Source: an uncultured Pirellula sp. (GTDB taxonomy: Bacteria; Planctomycetota; Planctomycetia; Pirellulales; Pirellulaceae). Taken from it: 37,550 nt of DNA. The notes beneath the pieces were generated by a model, which made no database searches, was not told where the DNA came from, and saw only the letters and a program-made list of their open reading frames with translations. Each line of letters opens with the position of its first letter. Positions within the stretch are counted from its first letter, which is position 1. Below are positions 18,450 through 26,833 of the stretch, piece after piece. The stretch is from positions 1 to 37,550 of the forward strand of contig CAIYZV010000322.1 of NCBI GenBank assembly GCA_903930765.1. Reading direction: 5' to 3'. The position numbers and the translations under genes are program-made.

Positions 18450-19412
18450 ATGAATGTTGTGCAAATGGCTGTCACTAGAATTTGGCTTCAGTGTGTTGTA
18501 ATCGCGATTGTAACAAGTGTTTCGTTTGCAAACCTCGGGCGCGAGCAACGCTCTCATGCGCAGGAAAACAAAACTGCTTGGGTGACGCTGAATGAAGATG
18601 CCAAGGTAACCTTGGTCGCCGAAGGATTCAAGTTTACTGAGGGGCCCACGGTCAATTCGGAAGGAGAGGTTTTCTTCACCGATCAGCCCAACGATCGGAT
18701 TGTGAAGTGGGGAAAGGATGGCAAGGTTGCTGATTTTCTGAAGCCTGCGGGGAGAAGCAACGGAATGTACTTTGCCCCCAATGGCTTGCTGATCGCTTGT
18801 GCGGACCAAGCCAATCAAATGTGGGAGATATCAAGCGATGGAAAGCACCGGGTATTGTTTGAGGGTTTTGAAGGAAAGAATCTAAATGGTCCCAATGATG
18901 TTTGGATCGATGCCAATGGTTCGATGTACTTTACGGATCCGTACTACCAACGACCATGGTGGACCCACCAGAAGCCGCCGCAAGCCAAACAATCGGTTTA
19001 CAAAGTGGATCGCGATGGATCGAATATTGTTTGCGTCGACGATGCATTGGTCCAGCCCAACGGTATTATCGGAGACTCGAAAAAACGTATTCTGTATGTG
19101 GCAGATATCCGCGATCAACGCACGTACCGTTACAACATCGCAGCCGATGGTAGCTTGCTCGACCGAAGCGTATTCTGCAGGCAAGGTTCCGATGGGATGA
19201 CGATCGACGCGGCAGGCAATGTCTATTTGACGGGATCGGCAGGTGTCTACGTTTACAACGAGGCCGGGGTATTGATCCAAACCATCCAAGTCCCTAAGCC
19301 TTGGACGGCCAATGTTTGTCTTGGCGGGAAGGATCGCAAAACTCTTTTTATCACCGCTTCAGATTCGGTATATACGATCGAAGTCAAGCATTCGGGGGTC
19401 GGCTCCAAATAA
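18450..19412 (+). CDS. Secreted SMP-30 / gluconolactonase-family protein
   Basis: A 320-residue six-bladed propeller protein with an N-terminal signal peptide (IWLQCVVIAIVTSVSFA). Family features include FTEGPTVNSEGEVFFTD with the metal-binding Glu, LNGPNDVWIDANGSMYFTD with Asn and Asp, QPNGII, and SDGMTIDAAGNVYLTG with the probable catalytic Asp. Members hydrolyse sugar lactones or other esters with Ca or Zn. The exact substrate is unknown; its secretion suggests use of external sugar acids. ATG at 18450 is preceded by GAGGA at 18435-18439. The open frame begins earlier (18255), but that part overlaps the divergent PQQ gene. Confidence 0.9.
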   Translation: MNVVQMAVTRIWLQCVVIAIVTSVSFANLGREQRSHAQENKTAWVTLNEDAKVTLVAEGFKFTEGPTVNSEGEVFFTDQPNDRIVKWGKDGKVADFLKPAGRSNGMYFAPNGLLIACADQANQMWEISSDGKHRVLFEGFEGKNLNGPNDVWIDANGSMYFTDPYYQRPWWTHQKPPQAKQSVYKVDRDGSNIVCVDDALVQPNGIIGDSKKRILYVADIRDQRTYRYNIAADGSLLDRSVFCRQGSDGMTIDAAGNVYLTGSAGVYVYNEAGVLIQTIQVPKPWTANVCLGGKDRKTLFITASDSVYTIEVKHSGVGSK

Positions 19413-19435
19413 GGGGCTTCTAAGGAAACCTCGGG

Positions 19436-22243
19436 TTATTCAGGAGTATCGATTGGTGCGGTGCTGGTGCTGATTGGTAGATCGCGGTTTTGGGTGGGCA
19501 TGATGCGTTCGATGGTCAAATCGGTCACGGCGGCTTGAACGGAGCCTCGCGTCTCGAAATAGAGTTCCAGTCCATCGTCGCGGGTGACCATTCGGAACAA
19601 GCTGATTCGGCGCCAAGTGCTCTCCGAGCGATCGTAGCTTGAGATCAATTGTCCCAAAGATTCACCACCGCAGTTGTCGCAAACGAGCAGACCGCTTTGG
19701 GATTGGTCTACGGGTGAGGAAATTTGCACGAGTCCTTCGATGTGGACTAACGATCCTGCTGGAAACCGCATGCGAGGACTCGTTACGCGCATCGACGCGC
19801 CGGCATAGCCACTCGGAATCGGTTGTCCGGTTCGGCTCGATGCCGACAGAAACATTGTCGGGAAGCCTCCCGGGCCCACTTCGGGAGTTATCTTGATTTG
19901 GCTATCGACAAGTTCCGCAAGGCGATGGTCGCTGCGCCATCCTGCTGTGTTCCAATTCTCAAGGTTGGAAAATGGGACGCCAGGTAAATCCGTGCGCTGC
20001 CATGTTCTCCCCTGAAGCACGCGGTCGAGTTCCCAATGGAGAGGAAGCGACAAGGGGGAGGCGATGAGCGGGCTTGAGGAACTGCTTTCGAATTGCCCCG
20101 ATGCGGTTTGCCACGAAGAACGAATCACTCCTTGGGAGAGCAAACTCGCAAGTTCTGCGGCTTCACAGGCGCGCGCCAATTCGGAGCGGGATAGAAAATT
20201 GCCTGCCGCCCGCTGGGCGGATTGTGCTTGTCGGATTTGCTCCCACGCCGGATCTGAGGCGGGAAGCTGCCTGGCGACCAGAGTCATTTGGGCGATTTGC
20301 AAGATCTGGGATGCGGTGTCGATACGACCTTCGACAATGGCCGGCCCCAATCTGGAAAAAGTATTTCGCAAATACGTGATCGGACCGTTGTCGACCACCG
20401 AGACAATTTGCTCCACCAATCCAGGGCGATCGATCGTCACCACCATGCCACCAGGGGTCGCTTGGGTGGCGCAGCGTTGCAAATCGCAATGGGTGATTCG
20501 ATAGACTTGACGCGGTTGACCAGAGACAGGAAGTGTGATCGAAATCCGCTCGGGCGCGGGAGCCGGACTGCAGATTTGATCGGAAGGACCGGCTGCCACG
20601 ATCAAGACCAATTGGCTGTTGGGAGTGTCAAGAATGGAGGCGGCATGATCGGGCGAGTTGACTTGGATGGAACGCCATTGCGATTCCCCCGCTTGAATCC
20701 AAGGCATTAGTAGTTCCACCTCACGGTTGAGGTGCGTGTAGGAGTCAGCTCGCGCGACCGCGGTTTCATCACCCGCATCGAGGGGTGCTGGGGAGCGAAA
20801 GATCCATCCTCGAGATCCGTGCATAATGCTACGGATGAGTTGAAGGCGAGCTTGGAGGCGATCGTGGTCGGGCAATTGCCATTGTTCATAACCCAAGAGT
20901 CGCGAAGTCATTGCACGCTGAGCAACCCATTCGCTTGATAGTTGAGTCCAGATCGAAGTCAGTGGTGCACCCCGTCCTGCGATAGGCCTTAGGTCGGACG
21001 CGAGTATCTGCGAGGACTCCTGGCTCGATCGAACGGTGGTCGCGAGTGGGATCGGAACCGAAATCCAGTCGCTCAAGCGGCTATAGGCACCGTACATTTC
21101 CCACGCTTCTCCGATCAGAGGCCGCGTCATGGTGCGAGGGTAGCGCGACATCAACGCTACCCGATCGCGCGCGCTGTCCAATTGCGATTCATTCAGCGCC
21201 AAACCTAAGAGCCATGCATTCACGTTTTTGTACTGGTCGGCTTGAGCTTCTGTGGGTACCAAATTGGGCGGAGGCATGATCAACCCCATCCCCGTCTCAG
21301 AGGCTTGTTCGATGACAAGGGGATCATTGTTCTGGGATGTTAGGACACCATTGAAGCCGAGCGATTGCAGGTACGCTAAACTTTCGCCTTGGTGTTGGAT
21401 CCAACGGGGAACACCGGTTTGGATCGTGCGAAGTTGTTCCGCGGTGGGGGTATCGGTGGCCCGCAGTCTCCCCCGCTCGTCGATGGTTTCGGCCATGACG
21501 CCTGGCGCGATCATGCCATCGACCACCAAATCGTCAACTTGGAGTTTGGTGGCCCCTGGCAAGCCAAACACGTTGAGGATGACACCATCGACGTAGGGTT
21601 CGCGAAGATCGACTTCGGGACCGAATCGACGCCTCAGAAACCGTTGCCGATCCTCAACCATCGGAATGATGTTGGATATGGACGAGGTGGACCAGCGTCC
21701 AGCCCCATCATGCGCGGTCCCGAGAATGACTTCAGTTAGCGGAGCGTGCGTGGCGGGGTGCCGAGCGTGTGGAAAAATGATCCTGAAGCCAATCCGCATG
21801 CCGCTTTGCGCGCTGCGGATCCGAATGGTTGCGTTGAGTTCCGGAATAATCGCGCATGGTTCGATCGGGTAAACGAGGTAGACAAACGAACCGTTTCCAT
21901 GAGCCAATTCAACGGTTTCCACGCCAGGCTCGCCTCGCTGCGGTTTCCCAAAAACCGCTTGGGCGTCATCCTTCCACAATCGAAAGCGGGGTTCGCCGCC
22001 GTCGAATGCGTCGATGTGCTGGGATTGGCAAGTAGCCGAAAGCAGGGCGACTTGAACAAAGATCGCAACTAGAACGATTTTCCAGAGGTCGCGAAAACGA
22101 GCAAAGGTAGGGCGTTTTCGCTCCCCGTTGGAGTCTTCCTTCGAGGCGCGCACGAGCGGAAACTCTTCTGCAGTCGTACCAAGTGGACAACGTGTCGAGT
22201 TTGTGCAACAAAAATGAAAAAGTATGTGGAGATGAAGCAACAT
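19436..22243 (-). CDS. Large exported protein of unknown function, possible TIM-barrel-like core
   Basis: About 935 residues from ATG at 22243, chosen because AAGG lies nine bases upstream. The frame is open to 22336 (a TTG), and a GTG at 22153 is also possible. A hydrophobic segment (WKIVLVAIFVQVALLSA) followed by a mature-looking region indicates export. The first third looks like a beta-sandwich. The middle (LQSLGFNGVLTSQNNDP, LIRSIMHGSRGWIFRSP) has the rhythm of a glycoside-hydrolase-type barrel, without recognisable catalytic acids. The C-terminal 200 residues resemble a carbohydrate-binding sandwich. I know no named family; these domain suggestions are inference. It converges on the SMP-30 gene with a 23 bp gap and is divergent from the small gene at 22521. 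Confidence 0.65.
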   Translation of the reverse strand: MLLHLHILFHFCCTNSTRCPLGTTAEEFPLVRASKEDSNGERKRPTFARFRDLWKIVLVAIFVQVALLSATCQSQHIDAFDGGEPRFRLWKDDAQAVFGKPQRGEPGVETVELAHGNGSFVYLVYPIEPCAIIPELNATIRIRSAQSGMRIGFRIIFPHARHPATHAPLTEVILGTAHDGAGRWSTSSISNIIPMVEDRQRFLRRRFGPEVDLREPYVDGVILNVFGLPGATKLQVDDLVVDGMIAPGVMAETIDERGRLRATDTPTAEQLRTIQTGVPRWIQHQGESLAYLQSLGFNGVLTSQNNDPLVIEQASETGMGLIMPPPNLVPTEAQADQYKNVNAWLLGLALNESQLDSARDRVALMSRYPRTMTRPLIGEAWEMYGAYSRLSDWISVPIPLATTVRSSQESSQILASDLRPIAGRGAPLTSIWTQLSSEWVAQRAMTSRLLGYEQWQLPDHDRLQARLQLIRSIMHGSRGWIFRSPAPLDAGDETAVARADSYTHLNREVELLMPWIQAGESQWRSIQVNSPDHAASILDTPNSQLVLIVAAGPSDQICSPAPAPERISITLPVSGQPRQVYRITHCDLQRCATQATPGGMVVTIDRPGLVEQIVSVVDNGPITYLRNTFSRLGPAIVEGRIDTASQILQIAQMTLVARQLPASDPAWEQIRQAQSAQRAAGNFLSRSELARACEAAELASLLSQGVIRSSWQTASGQFESSSSSPLIASPLSLPLHWELDRVLQGRTWQRTDLPGVPFSNLENWNTAGWRSDHRLAELVDSQIKITPEVGPGGFPTMFLSASSRTGQPIPSGYAGASMRVTSPRMRFPAGSLVHIEGLVQISSPVDQSQSGLLVCDNCGGESLGQLISSYDRSESTWRRISLFRMVTRDDGLELYFETRGSVQAAVTDLTIERIMPTQNRDLPISTSTAPIDTPE

Positions 22244-22386
22244 CCCTCGCATCCTTGCAAAAGGTGACGCAAGTCTTTCTTGTATCAAGACTTGCGACGC
22301 GTTTCCAGGTCGGTTCGCGTTGCGTTCTGGCAACAAGCTGTGACGGCTAGAAAAAAGCTGTCAATCGTGCCGATTTTCCTAAGTCC

Positions 22387-22415
22387 TTGACTGGCATAGA
22401 TTTACCAAGCATGTT
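22387..22415 (+). promoter_or_regulatory. Candidate sigma70-type promoter for the small gene at 22521
   Basis: TTGACT at 22387-22392 and CATGTT at 22410-22415 are separated by 17 bp, predicting a start near 22422 and a leader of about 100 nt. The -10 box is only a fair match. It overlaps the left arm of the inverted repeat at 22413-22484, so if the promoter is real that repeat acts in DNA and not as an RNA stem. Confidence 0.4.
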
Positions 22416-22484
22416 AGGACATCACGGGTGTGCTTCGGCACCGAAACTGCAATTCTTTAATTTCAGTTCGAGGCAAGTCCTAAC
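22413..22484 (+). other. Possible structured element upstream of the small gene
   Basis: GTTAGGAC (22413-22420) and GTCCTAAC (22477-22484) form an 8 bp inverted repeat. Between them lie GTGC-TTCG-GCAC (22430-22441), a C(UUCG)G tetraloop hairpin, and a second hairpin with arms AACTG and CAGTT (22445-22449, 22464-22468) plus an inner AATT/AATT pairing. As RNA this would be a three-way junction 36 nt before the ATG. An 8 bp repeat at this distance is common by chance, so support is moderate. Confidence 0.3.
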
Positions 22485-22520
22485 CCGCACAGTCCTTCGC
22501 AATTGAGCCCAGGAGACATC

Positions 22521-22853
22521 ATGAGCCAAGCCGCACAATCGACCGACAACCTTGTCAATGATCTTCCAAGCGAGTTGGTAGATCTCCAAAAGGTGATCGA
22601 TACACTTCCCGTCGATCAACGCCTCTTGGTTCAGCCCGTGTTCCAACGTGTGGTTGAGAGCACCAATCGTCGCCGCAAGATCCTTCAATTGGTCCAAGAA
22701 TCGATCGGCCAACTCCGGTTGGACATGAAGTACTTAGTCTTCGACTTGGAAGCTACCCGACGCGAGCGAGATTCTTTTCAGAAGCAAATCATCGATTTGA
22801 TGGGTGAAGGAGCTGAAGGCGACGAAGGCAACCCATCGAACGACGACCGCTAA
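22521..22853 (+). CDS. Small conserved-looking helical protein of unknown function
   Basis: This 110-residue protein has no signal peptide. Residues about 15-100 are predicted mostly helical with heptad-like spacing (LVDLQKVIDTLPVDQRLL, RRKILQLVQESIGQL, RLDMKYLVFDLEATR) and the tail is acidic (GEGAEGDEG). ATG at 22521 follows AGGAGA at 22511-22516, a clear ribosome-binding site. I recognise no family. Good coding character, a candidate promoter upstream and a strong terminator about 210 bp downstream suggest a single-gene transcript. An RNA- or protein-binding coiled-coil role is possible but unproven. Confidence 0.75.
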   Translation: MSQAAQSTDNLVNDLPSELVDLQKVIDTLPVDQRLLVQPVFQRVVESTNRRRKILQLVQESIGQLRLDMKYLVFDLEATRRERDSFQKQIIDLMGEGAEGDEGNPSNDDR

Positions 22854-22916
22854 ACATTCCCCTCAACAAATCCCAATAGACTGGGAAAACGAGTCCATTC
22901 CACTTGGGCTTGCACC

Positions 22917-23043
22917 GTGCCAAAACGTTCCGGATTGCATTAAGGTTTCACGAGTTCGCCAGCTCTGAAGCCTGAGTTCCCCCCTCGAACTTGCCCTTGC
23001 TGCGATCAAAAATCGTGGCGAGACCATCCGGATAACGTTGCAC
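22917..23043 (+). ncRNA. Candidate structured RNA or 3' UTR element before a terminator
   Basis: GTGC-AACGTT-CCGGAT segments at 22917-22935 can pair with ATCCGG-AACGTT-GCAC at 23026-23043 (16 pairs, with a 3 nt bulge on the left and a 2 nt bulge on the right). Inside are an 8-pair helix, 22951-22958 with 22986-22993, capped by a further 5-pair helix, and a hairpin 23001-23017 with a CAAAA loop. The element ends 20 nt before a strong terminator. It resembles none of SRP RNA, RNase P RNA or tmRNA as I know them. It could be an independent small RNA or the 3' UTR of the small gene. Confidence 0.35.
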
Positions 23044-23062
23044 ATTCCAGTTGAATTGCACC

Positions 23063-23104
23063 AAAGAGCCGGCTCGGAACCTCCGCCTGAGCCGGCTCTT
23101 TTGG
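23063..23104 (+). terminator. Strong intrinsic terminator
   Basis: AAAGAGCCGGCTC at 23063-23075 pairs perfectly with GAGCCGGCTCTTT at 23089-23101 (13 bp, 13 nt loop), followed by TTTTGGTTT on the plus strand. It ends transcription from the small gene or from a small RNA before the kinase gene. The A-run on its 5' side would also allow weak function on the other strand. Confidence 0.85.
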
Positions 23105-23323
23105 TTTGATTCGAGCATGTTTTTGGCATACTCTTTTCTAGGTTTGCCCTACGATACCTTGAGGTTGAGAGCATTCTCGATCACCATAGAGAGGGTTTAC
23201 AAGGGTAGGCTTTTCACCCGAAATGCCTCACGCGTCGAAACCGTGAGGGTTACCCTGCTGTCCAATGCGGCGGCGGGTTTGGCCTACTGGTCTGGATTTA
23301 CACTCGCTGATTTCCGCAAATCG

Positions 23324-23357
23324 CACCTCTCACCTCTCACCTCTCACCTCTCACCTC
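23324..23357 (+). repeat. Heptanucleotide tandem repeat CACCTCT, about 4.9 copies
   Basis: Four exact copies of CACCTCT at 23324-23351 followed by CACCTC. It ends 54 bp before the ATG of the kinase gene, a distance at which copy-number change could move promoter elements. Confidence 0.9.
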
Positions 23358-23411
23358 GACATCGGGGCGGGAGGCTACTGAACCGATACACCCAACACGC
23401 TGATAGCCACC

Positions 23412-24908
23412 ATGGAGTTCACGCCACAATCGTTAATGCAACGCTGCATCGATTTGGAGCTGGCGACGCCCGCTCAAATCGATCGCTTGTGGGCGGATCT
23501 GCGCACCAATCAGATATCCCTAGAGGATACGAAGGGGCTTTTGCTGCGGAAAGGCGTTCTTACCAATTTCCAGTTGGATCGGATGTTGACCGGTGAGAGA
23601 CTCGGTTATTACTACGGACCATACAAAGTCCTGTACATGATCGGCGCCGGTACGTTTGCTCGCGTTTTCCGCGCGGTGCACCGCGATTCTGGAAAAGTTG
23701 TGGCGATTAAAGTGTTGCGGCGGCGGCACCGGGACCAAGTGGTTCAGATTGAGCAGTTCCTGCGCGAAGGCCGCATGGGACTCGAGTTGCGGCATCCCAA
23801 CATCGTGACGATCTATGAAATCGTCAATGATCCGCGAGCTCCTTATCTGGTGATGGAGTTTGTCGAAGGAGAAACGCTCCGCGAGATTCTCAAGATTCGC
23901 GGCAAATTCGATCCGCAGGAAGGATTGAAGATATTGCATGACATTGTCTCGGGGTTGGATTTCGCGTTCCAGAAGGGGATCACCCACCGGGACTTGAAAC
24001 TATCCAACGTCTTGGTGCATTCGAGCGGCCGCTGCAAGTTGGTGGACTTTGGTTTGGCTGCGCTTGCGGATACTTCGTCTCCAGAAGCGATCGCGGATTG
24101 CCCGAGCGCGCGAGCGATCGATTATGCGGCGCTTGAGCGTGGAACAGCTGTGCGGAAAGGGGATCCTCGCAGCGATATCTACTTCGTCGGCTGCATGTTC
24201 TACAACGTCCTCTCTGGCAAGACCCCGTTGACGGAAACCCGAGACCGTTTGATGCGTTTGAACGTGACTCGGTTTATCGATGTTCCACCCTTAGGTGAAG
24301 TCGCACCGGGACTGCCGGAAAGTCTCTTGCTGATCTGTTCCAAGGCGATGGAGTTCGCTCCGGACAAACGGTATCAATCCCCAAGCCAGATGTTGGTCGA
24401 TATCGAGAAAGCCATGAAGCAACTTCAAAATCCGGACGAAAACCGTGTTGAGGGAGCTGGACGAGGGGCTTCGGTGGAAGCCTACGATGCGGAAGAAATC
24501 AAGGAGGGGATGGGCAAGACGGTGATGGTCGTCGAGAGCAAAGCCGAATTGCAGGATTTGTTGCGTGAAAAGTTGAAGAAGCGGGGTTACCGAGTTTTGG
24601 TTTTTAGTGACCCCGAGCGGGCAACCGCAAAGTTTTCTCCCGATGAAGCGTCCGCGATCGATTGCGTTGTCTTGTGTGCCGTGGATTTGGGGAATGAAGC
24701 CCTTGAAGCGTTTAATTTCCTAGCCGAACAGGAGCATACCAAGCATATCCCTGTTATCATGCTGGTGGATCCAAAGCAGCAGCATGTCATCCGGGGGGCG
24801 AATACCTCGAGCAAGCATGTGCTGTTGCCGATGCCGCTTAAGGTTCGTGCATTGAGACAGGCGCTGGTTCGGTTGATCAACAAGCCTGCTGACTCCGTCG
24901 CGAGCTAG
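23412..24908 (+). CDS. Ser/Thr protein kinase fused to a degenerate receiver domain
   Basis: A 498-residue soluble protein in three parts. Residues 1-70 form a helical region (VLTNFQLDRMLTGERLGYYY) of the type preceding many planctomycete kinases. The kinase domain (about 71-335) has the glycine loop GAGTFARV (78-85), VAIK with Lys100, Glu119, HRDLKLSN (192-199), DFG (212-214) and DIY with Asp256, so it should be active. Residues 368-490 have the strand-helix rhythm of a CheY-like receiver (VMVVES, CVVLCAV, IPVIMLVDPK, VLLPMP), but the phospho-acceptor Asp is replaced around Cys422 and the acidic pair and conserved Lys are altered. There is no membrane segment, unlike the PknB layout with a C-terminal anchor. 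Confidence 0.93.
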   Translation: MEFTPQSLMQRCIDLELATPAQIDRLWADLRTNQISLEDTKGLLLRKGVLTNFQLDRMLTGERLGYYYGPYKVLYMIGAGTFARVFRAVHRDSGKVVAIKVLRRRHRDQVVQIEQFLREGRMGLELRHPNIVTIYEIVNDPRAPYLVMEFVEGETLREILKIRGKFDPQEGLKILHDIVSGLDFAFQKGITHRDLKLSNVLVHSSGRCKLVDFGLAALADTSSPEAIADCPSARAIDYAALERGTAVRKGDPRSDIYFVGCMFYNVLSGKTPLTETRDRLMRLNVTRFIDVPPLGEVAPGLPESLLLICSKAMEFAPDKRYQSPSQMLVDIEKAMKQLQNPDENRVEGAGRGASVEAYDAEEIKEGMGKTVMVVESKAELQDLLREKLKKRGYRVLVFSDPERATAKFSPDEASAIDCVVLCAVDLGNEALEAFNFLAEQEHTKHIPVIMLVDPKQQHVIRGANTSSKHVLLPMPLKVRALRQALVRLINKPADSVAS

Positions 24909-24947
24909 TTCCTCGCTTCGATCGTTCTTTTGACGGGAGTCGTCCGT

Positions 24948-26798
24948 ATGGTGCTGTATCAACGGGGCCTGACTTTTTGTTTTGGTGTGCTTTGTTTTAG
25001 CGTTTGCTGCCTGCTTCCTGCAACTCGAGTTTGGCCGCAGGAGAGTCCATCGCAGTCGTTGGAAGTTGCCAGCGATGTTGAGTCGGCGAATCCGCGAGAT
25101 TGGTTGCCGGACTCGACGGTTCTCTACGCCCAAATCGCTCCAGTTTCCGAGTGGATGGAACACCCACTGCGAGAATGGTTGGTCGAAACCGAAGCTTTCA
25201 AAAAGATCTGGCGTTCCCCCGAAGTCATGAAAGCGCGAGGGGGGATCACCGTCGCCGAGTTCGCGATCGGGTACAAGCTGGACCGGCTTTTGAGAGACAT
25301 CACCGAAGGTGGCGTCTATGTCGCGATCGATCGTGAGACGAAAGGCATTGTGGTATTGACGAAAACGAAGGGAGAGGAGTGGCTCTCGAAGTACCTTGAA
25401 AAAGCCCTCGACTATGTCCGCAAGGACGCCAAGTCCAAGAACCAACCGGAACCGATCGAGTCGGCTCAGTATCGAGGGATCGAAGGGTATAAATTTCAAA
25501 CTGGTATCTTCGCTGCTATCGGGCCATGGCTCATGATCACCAATCAAGGTGATTTAGCAAAGGCGGTTATTGATCGTACCGTTGACCCCGGATTGCCGAC
25601 GCTGAGGCAAGCTCGTTGGACCGCAATTGCGGATGCGACTTGGTTGCGTGACGCGTCGGGGACAAGTCAAGATCGAGGTACTGCGACTGCGAGCCGTTTG
25701 GTGAACTTTGAAGTCGATTTGGCGACAGTGCGTTCGGTCATTGGTCAAAATGATTTGTTCAGCGAGCAGGCTAAGGATTTCGGGGCCGAATTGATTCTCG
25801 GCGGAGTGCTTTCCGTTCTACGGAACGCACCGGTGGTTGCTGGTAGCCTCGACATGGACGCATCGGGTATTTCGATCGCGTTGAATGCGCCGTCGGAGGA
25901 GCAGTGGTTCGCCGAATCTCGCGAGTACTACGTCGGCCCTTTGGTATCCGGGCGAGCTCCCGCCGCCCTGAAGATCGACAGCATCGCAACGCTCGGGACT
26001 TACCGAAATCTCTCGGAGATGTGGCTGCGTGCTGGCGATCTGTTCAACCAAAATGTGAATGATCAACTTGCTCAAGCCGACAATACGTTGACCACGTTGT
26101 TCTCCGGCAAGGATTTCGGCACCGATATCCTTGGGGCTATTGAACCGGAGCTTCAGTTGATCGCGAAGCAGCAATCCTTTCCCGAAGATGGGCTTCGTCC
26201 AACGGTGCAACTCCCCGCGTTCGCCTTTGTGGCAAAATTAAAAAAACCGGAAGTCATGCGTCGCGAATTGAAGAGGATATTCCAAAGTTTTGTAGGTTTC
26301 TTGAACATTACCGGTGCGCAAGAAGCCCAGCCTCAGCTTGATTTAAGCATGGATCGCGTGGGTGATAACCCAATCTATTTCGCCGAATATATCCGCGATG
26401 CGGATCGGCCTTATGAGAATGGACTCCCGATTCAGTTCAACTTTAGTCCAACCCTCGCATTCCTCGGTGATCACGTGATTCTCGCGAGCTCCGTCGCGCT
26501 GGCCCGTGAACTGCTCGATGAACCTTTCTCACCATCGGAGGCAGACGTAAGCCCCACGGATGTGCATACGTTGTTCCGTGTGGATGCTCAGGCATTACAA
26601 GCGATTCTCGAATCCAACGAGAATGCAATGATCACTCAGAACATGCTTGAAAAAGGCCACAGTCGCGCGGAGGCTAAGCGCGAGATCGAAACGCTGCTGG
26701 GGATCCTGAGTTTGTTCAGAAGTGGTACCGTGGAAATGTCCTTTCAAAACAAAGCATCCCTATCATTGCGAGTCGACGCAATGATCGAGCCCAAGTGA
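24948..26798 (+). CDS. Secreted protein of unknown function, 616 residues
   Basis: From ATG at 24948 the protein begins with a clear signal peptide (GLTFCFGVLCFSVCCLLPATRV). The mature N-terminus reads DWLPDSTVLYAQIAPVSEW, a pattern seen in secreted proteins that start LPxDT/S...Y, loosely like DUF3352, though I cannot confirm this. The rest mixes short strands and helices, with repeated statements such as IGPWLMITNQGDLAKAVID and LGDHVILASSVALARELLD that suggest an internal duplication. No catalytic motif is seen. TTG at 24930 is an alternative start six codons upstream. It is 39 bp after the kinase and 35 bp before the DUF1800 gene, so a shared transcript is plausible. Confidence 0.75.
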   Translation: MVLYQRGLTFCFGVLCFSVCCLLPATRVWPQESPSQSLEVASDVESANPRDWLPDSTVLYAQIAPVSEWMEHPLREWLVETEAFKKIWRSPEVMKARGGITVAEFAIGYKLDRLLRDITEGGVYVAIDRETKGIVVLTKTKGEEWLSKYLEKALDYVRKDAKSKNQPEPIESAQYRGIEGYKFQTGIFAAIGPWLMITNQGDLAKAVIDRTVDPGLPTLRQARWTAIADATWLRDASGTSQDRGTATASRLVNFEVDLATVRSVIGQNDLFSEQAKDFGAELILGGVLSVLRNAPVVAGSLDMDASGISIALNAPSEEQWFAESREYYVGPLVSGRAPAALKIDSIATLGTYRNLSEMWLRAGDLFNQNVNDQLAQADNTLTTLFSGKDFGTDILGAIEPELQLIAKQQSFPEDGLRPTVQLPAFAFVAKLKKPEVMRRELKRIFQSFVGFLNITGAQEAQPQLDLSMDRVGDNPIYFAEYIRDADRPYENGLPIQFNFSPTLAFLGDHVILASSVALARELLDEPFSPSEADVSPTDVHTLFRVDAQALQAILESNENAMITQNMLEKGHSRAEAKREIETLLGILSLFRSGTVEMSFQNKASLSLRVDAMIEPK

Positions 26799-26833
26799 CA
26801 TCAATGACCCGCGATTGAATTGGTCAAAGTACG

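Larger units (their letters stand above)
22854..23411 (+). other. Intergenic region with structured segment, terminator and heptad repeat
   Basis: This 558 bp space holds a possible structured RNA (22917-23043), a strong terminator (23063-23104) and a CACCTCT repeat (23324-23357). An open frame of 181 codons crosses from 23051 into the kinase gene in another frame, but it starts inside the terminator and has no recognisable content. The rest must contain the kinase promoter; I see no convincing hexamer pair. Confidence 0.6.

Noticed and set aside
22422-22712. Minus-strand frame opposite the small helical protein
   Set aside because: It is antisense to a gene with a clear ribosome-binding site and has no recognisable content.
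23324-23357. CRISPR-like appearance of the CACCTCT repeat
   Set aside because: Units are directly adjacent with no spacers and no cas genes are present, so it is a simple tandem repeat.
23051-23596. 181-codon plus-strand frame upstream of the kinase
   Set aside because: It starts within the terminator, includes the CACCTCT repeat and runs into the kinase gene in another frame.
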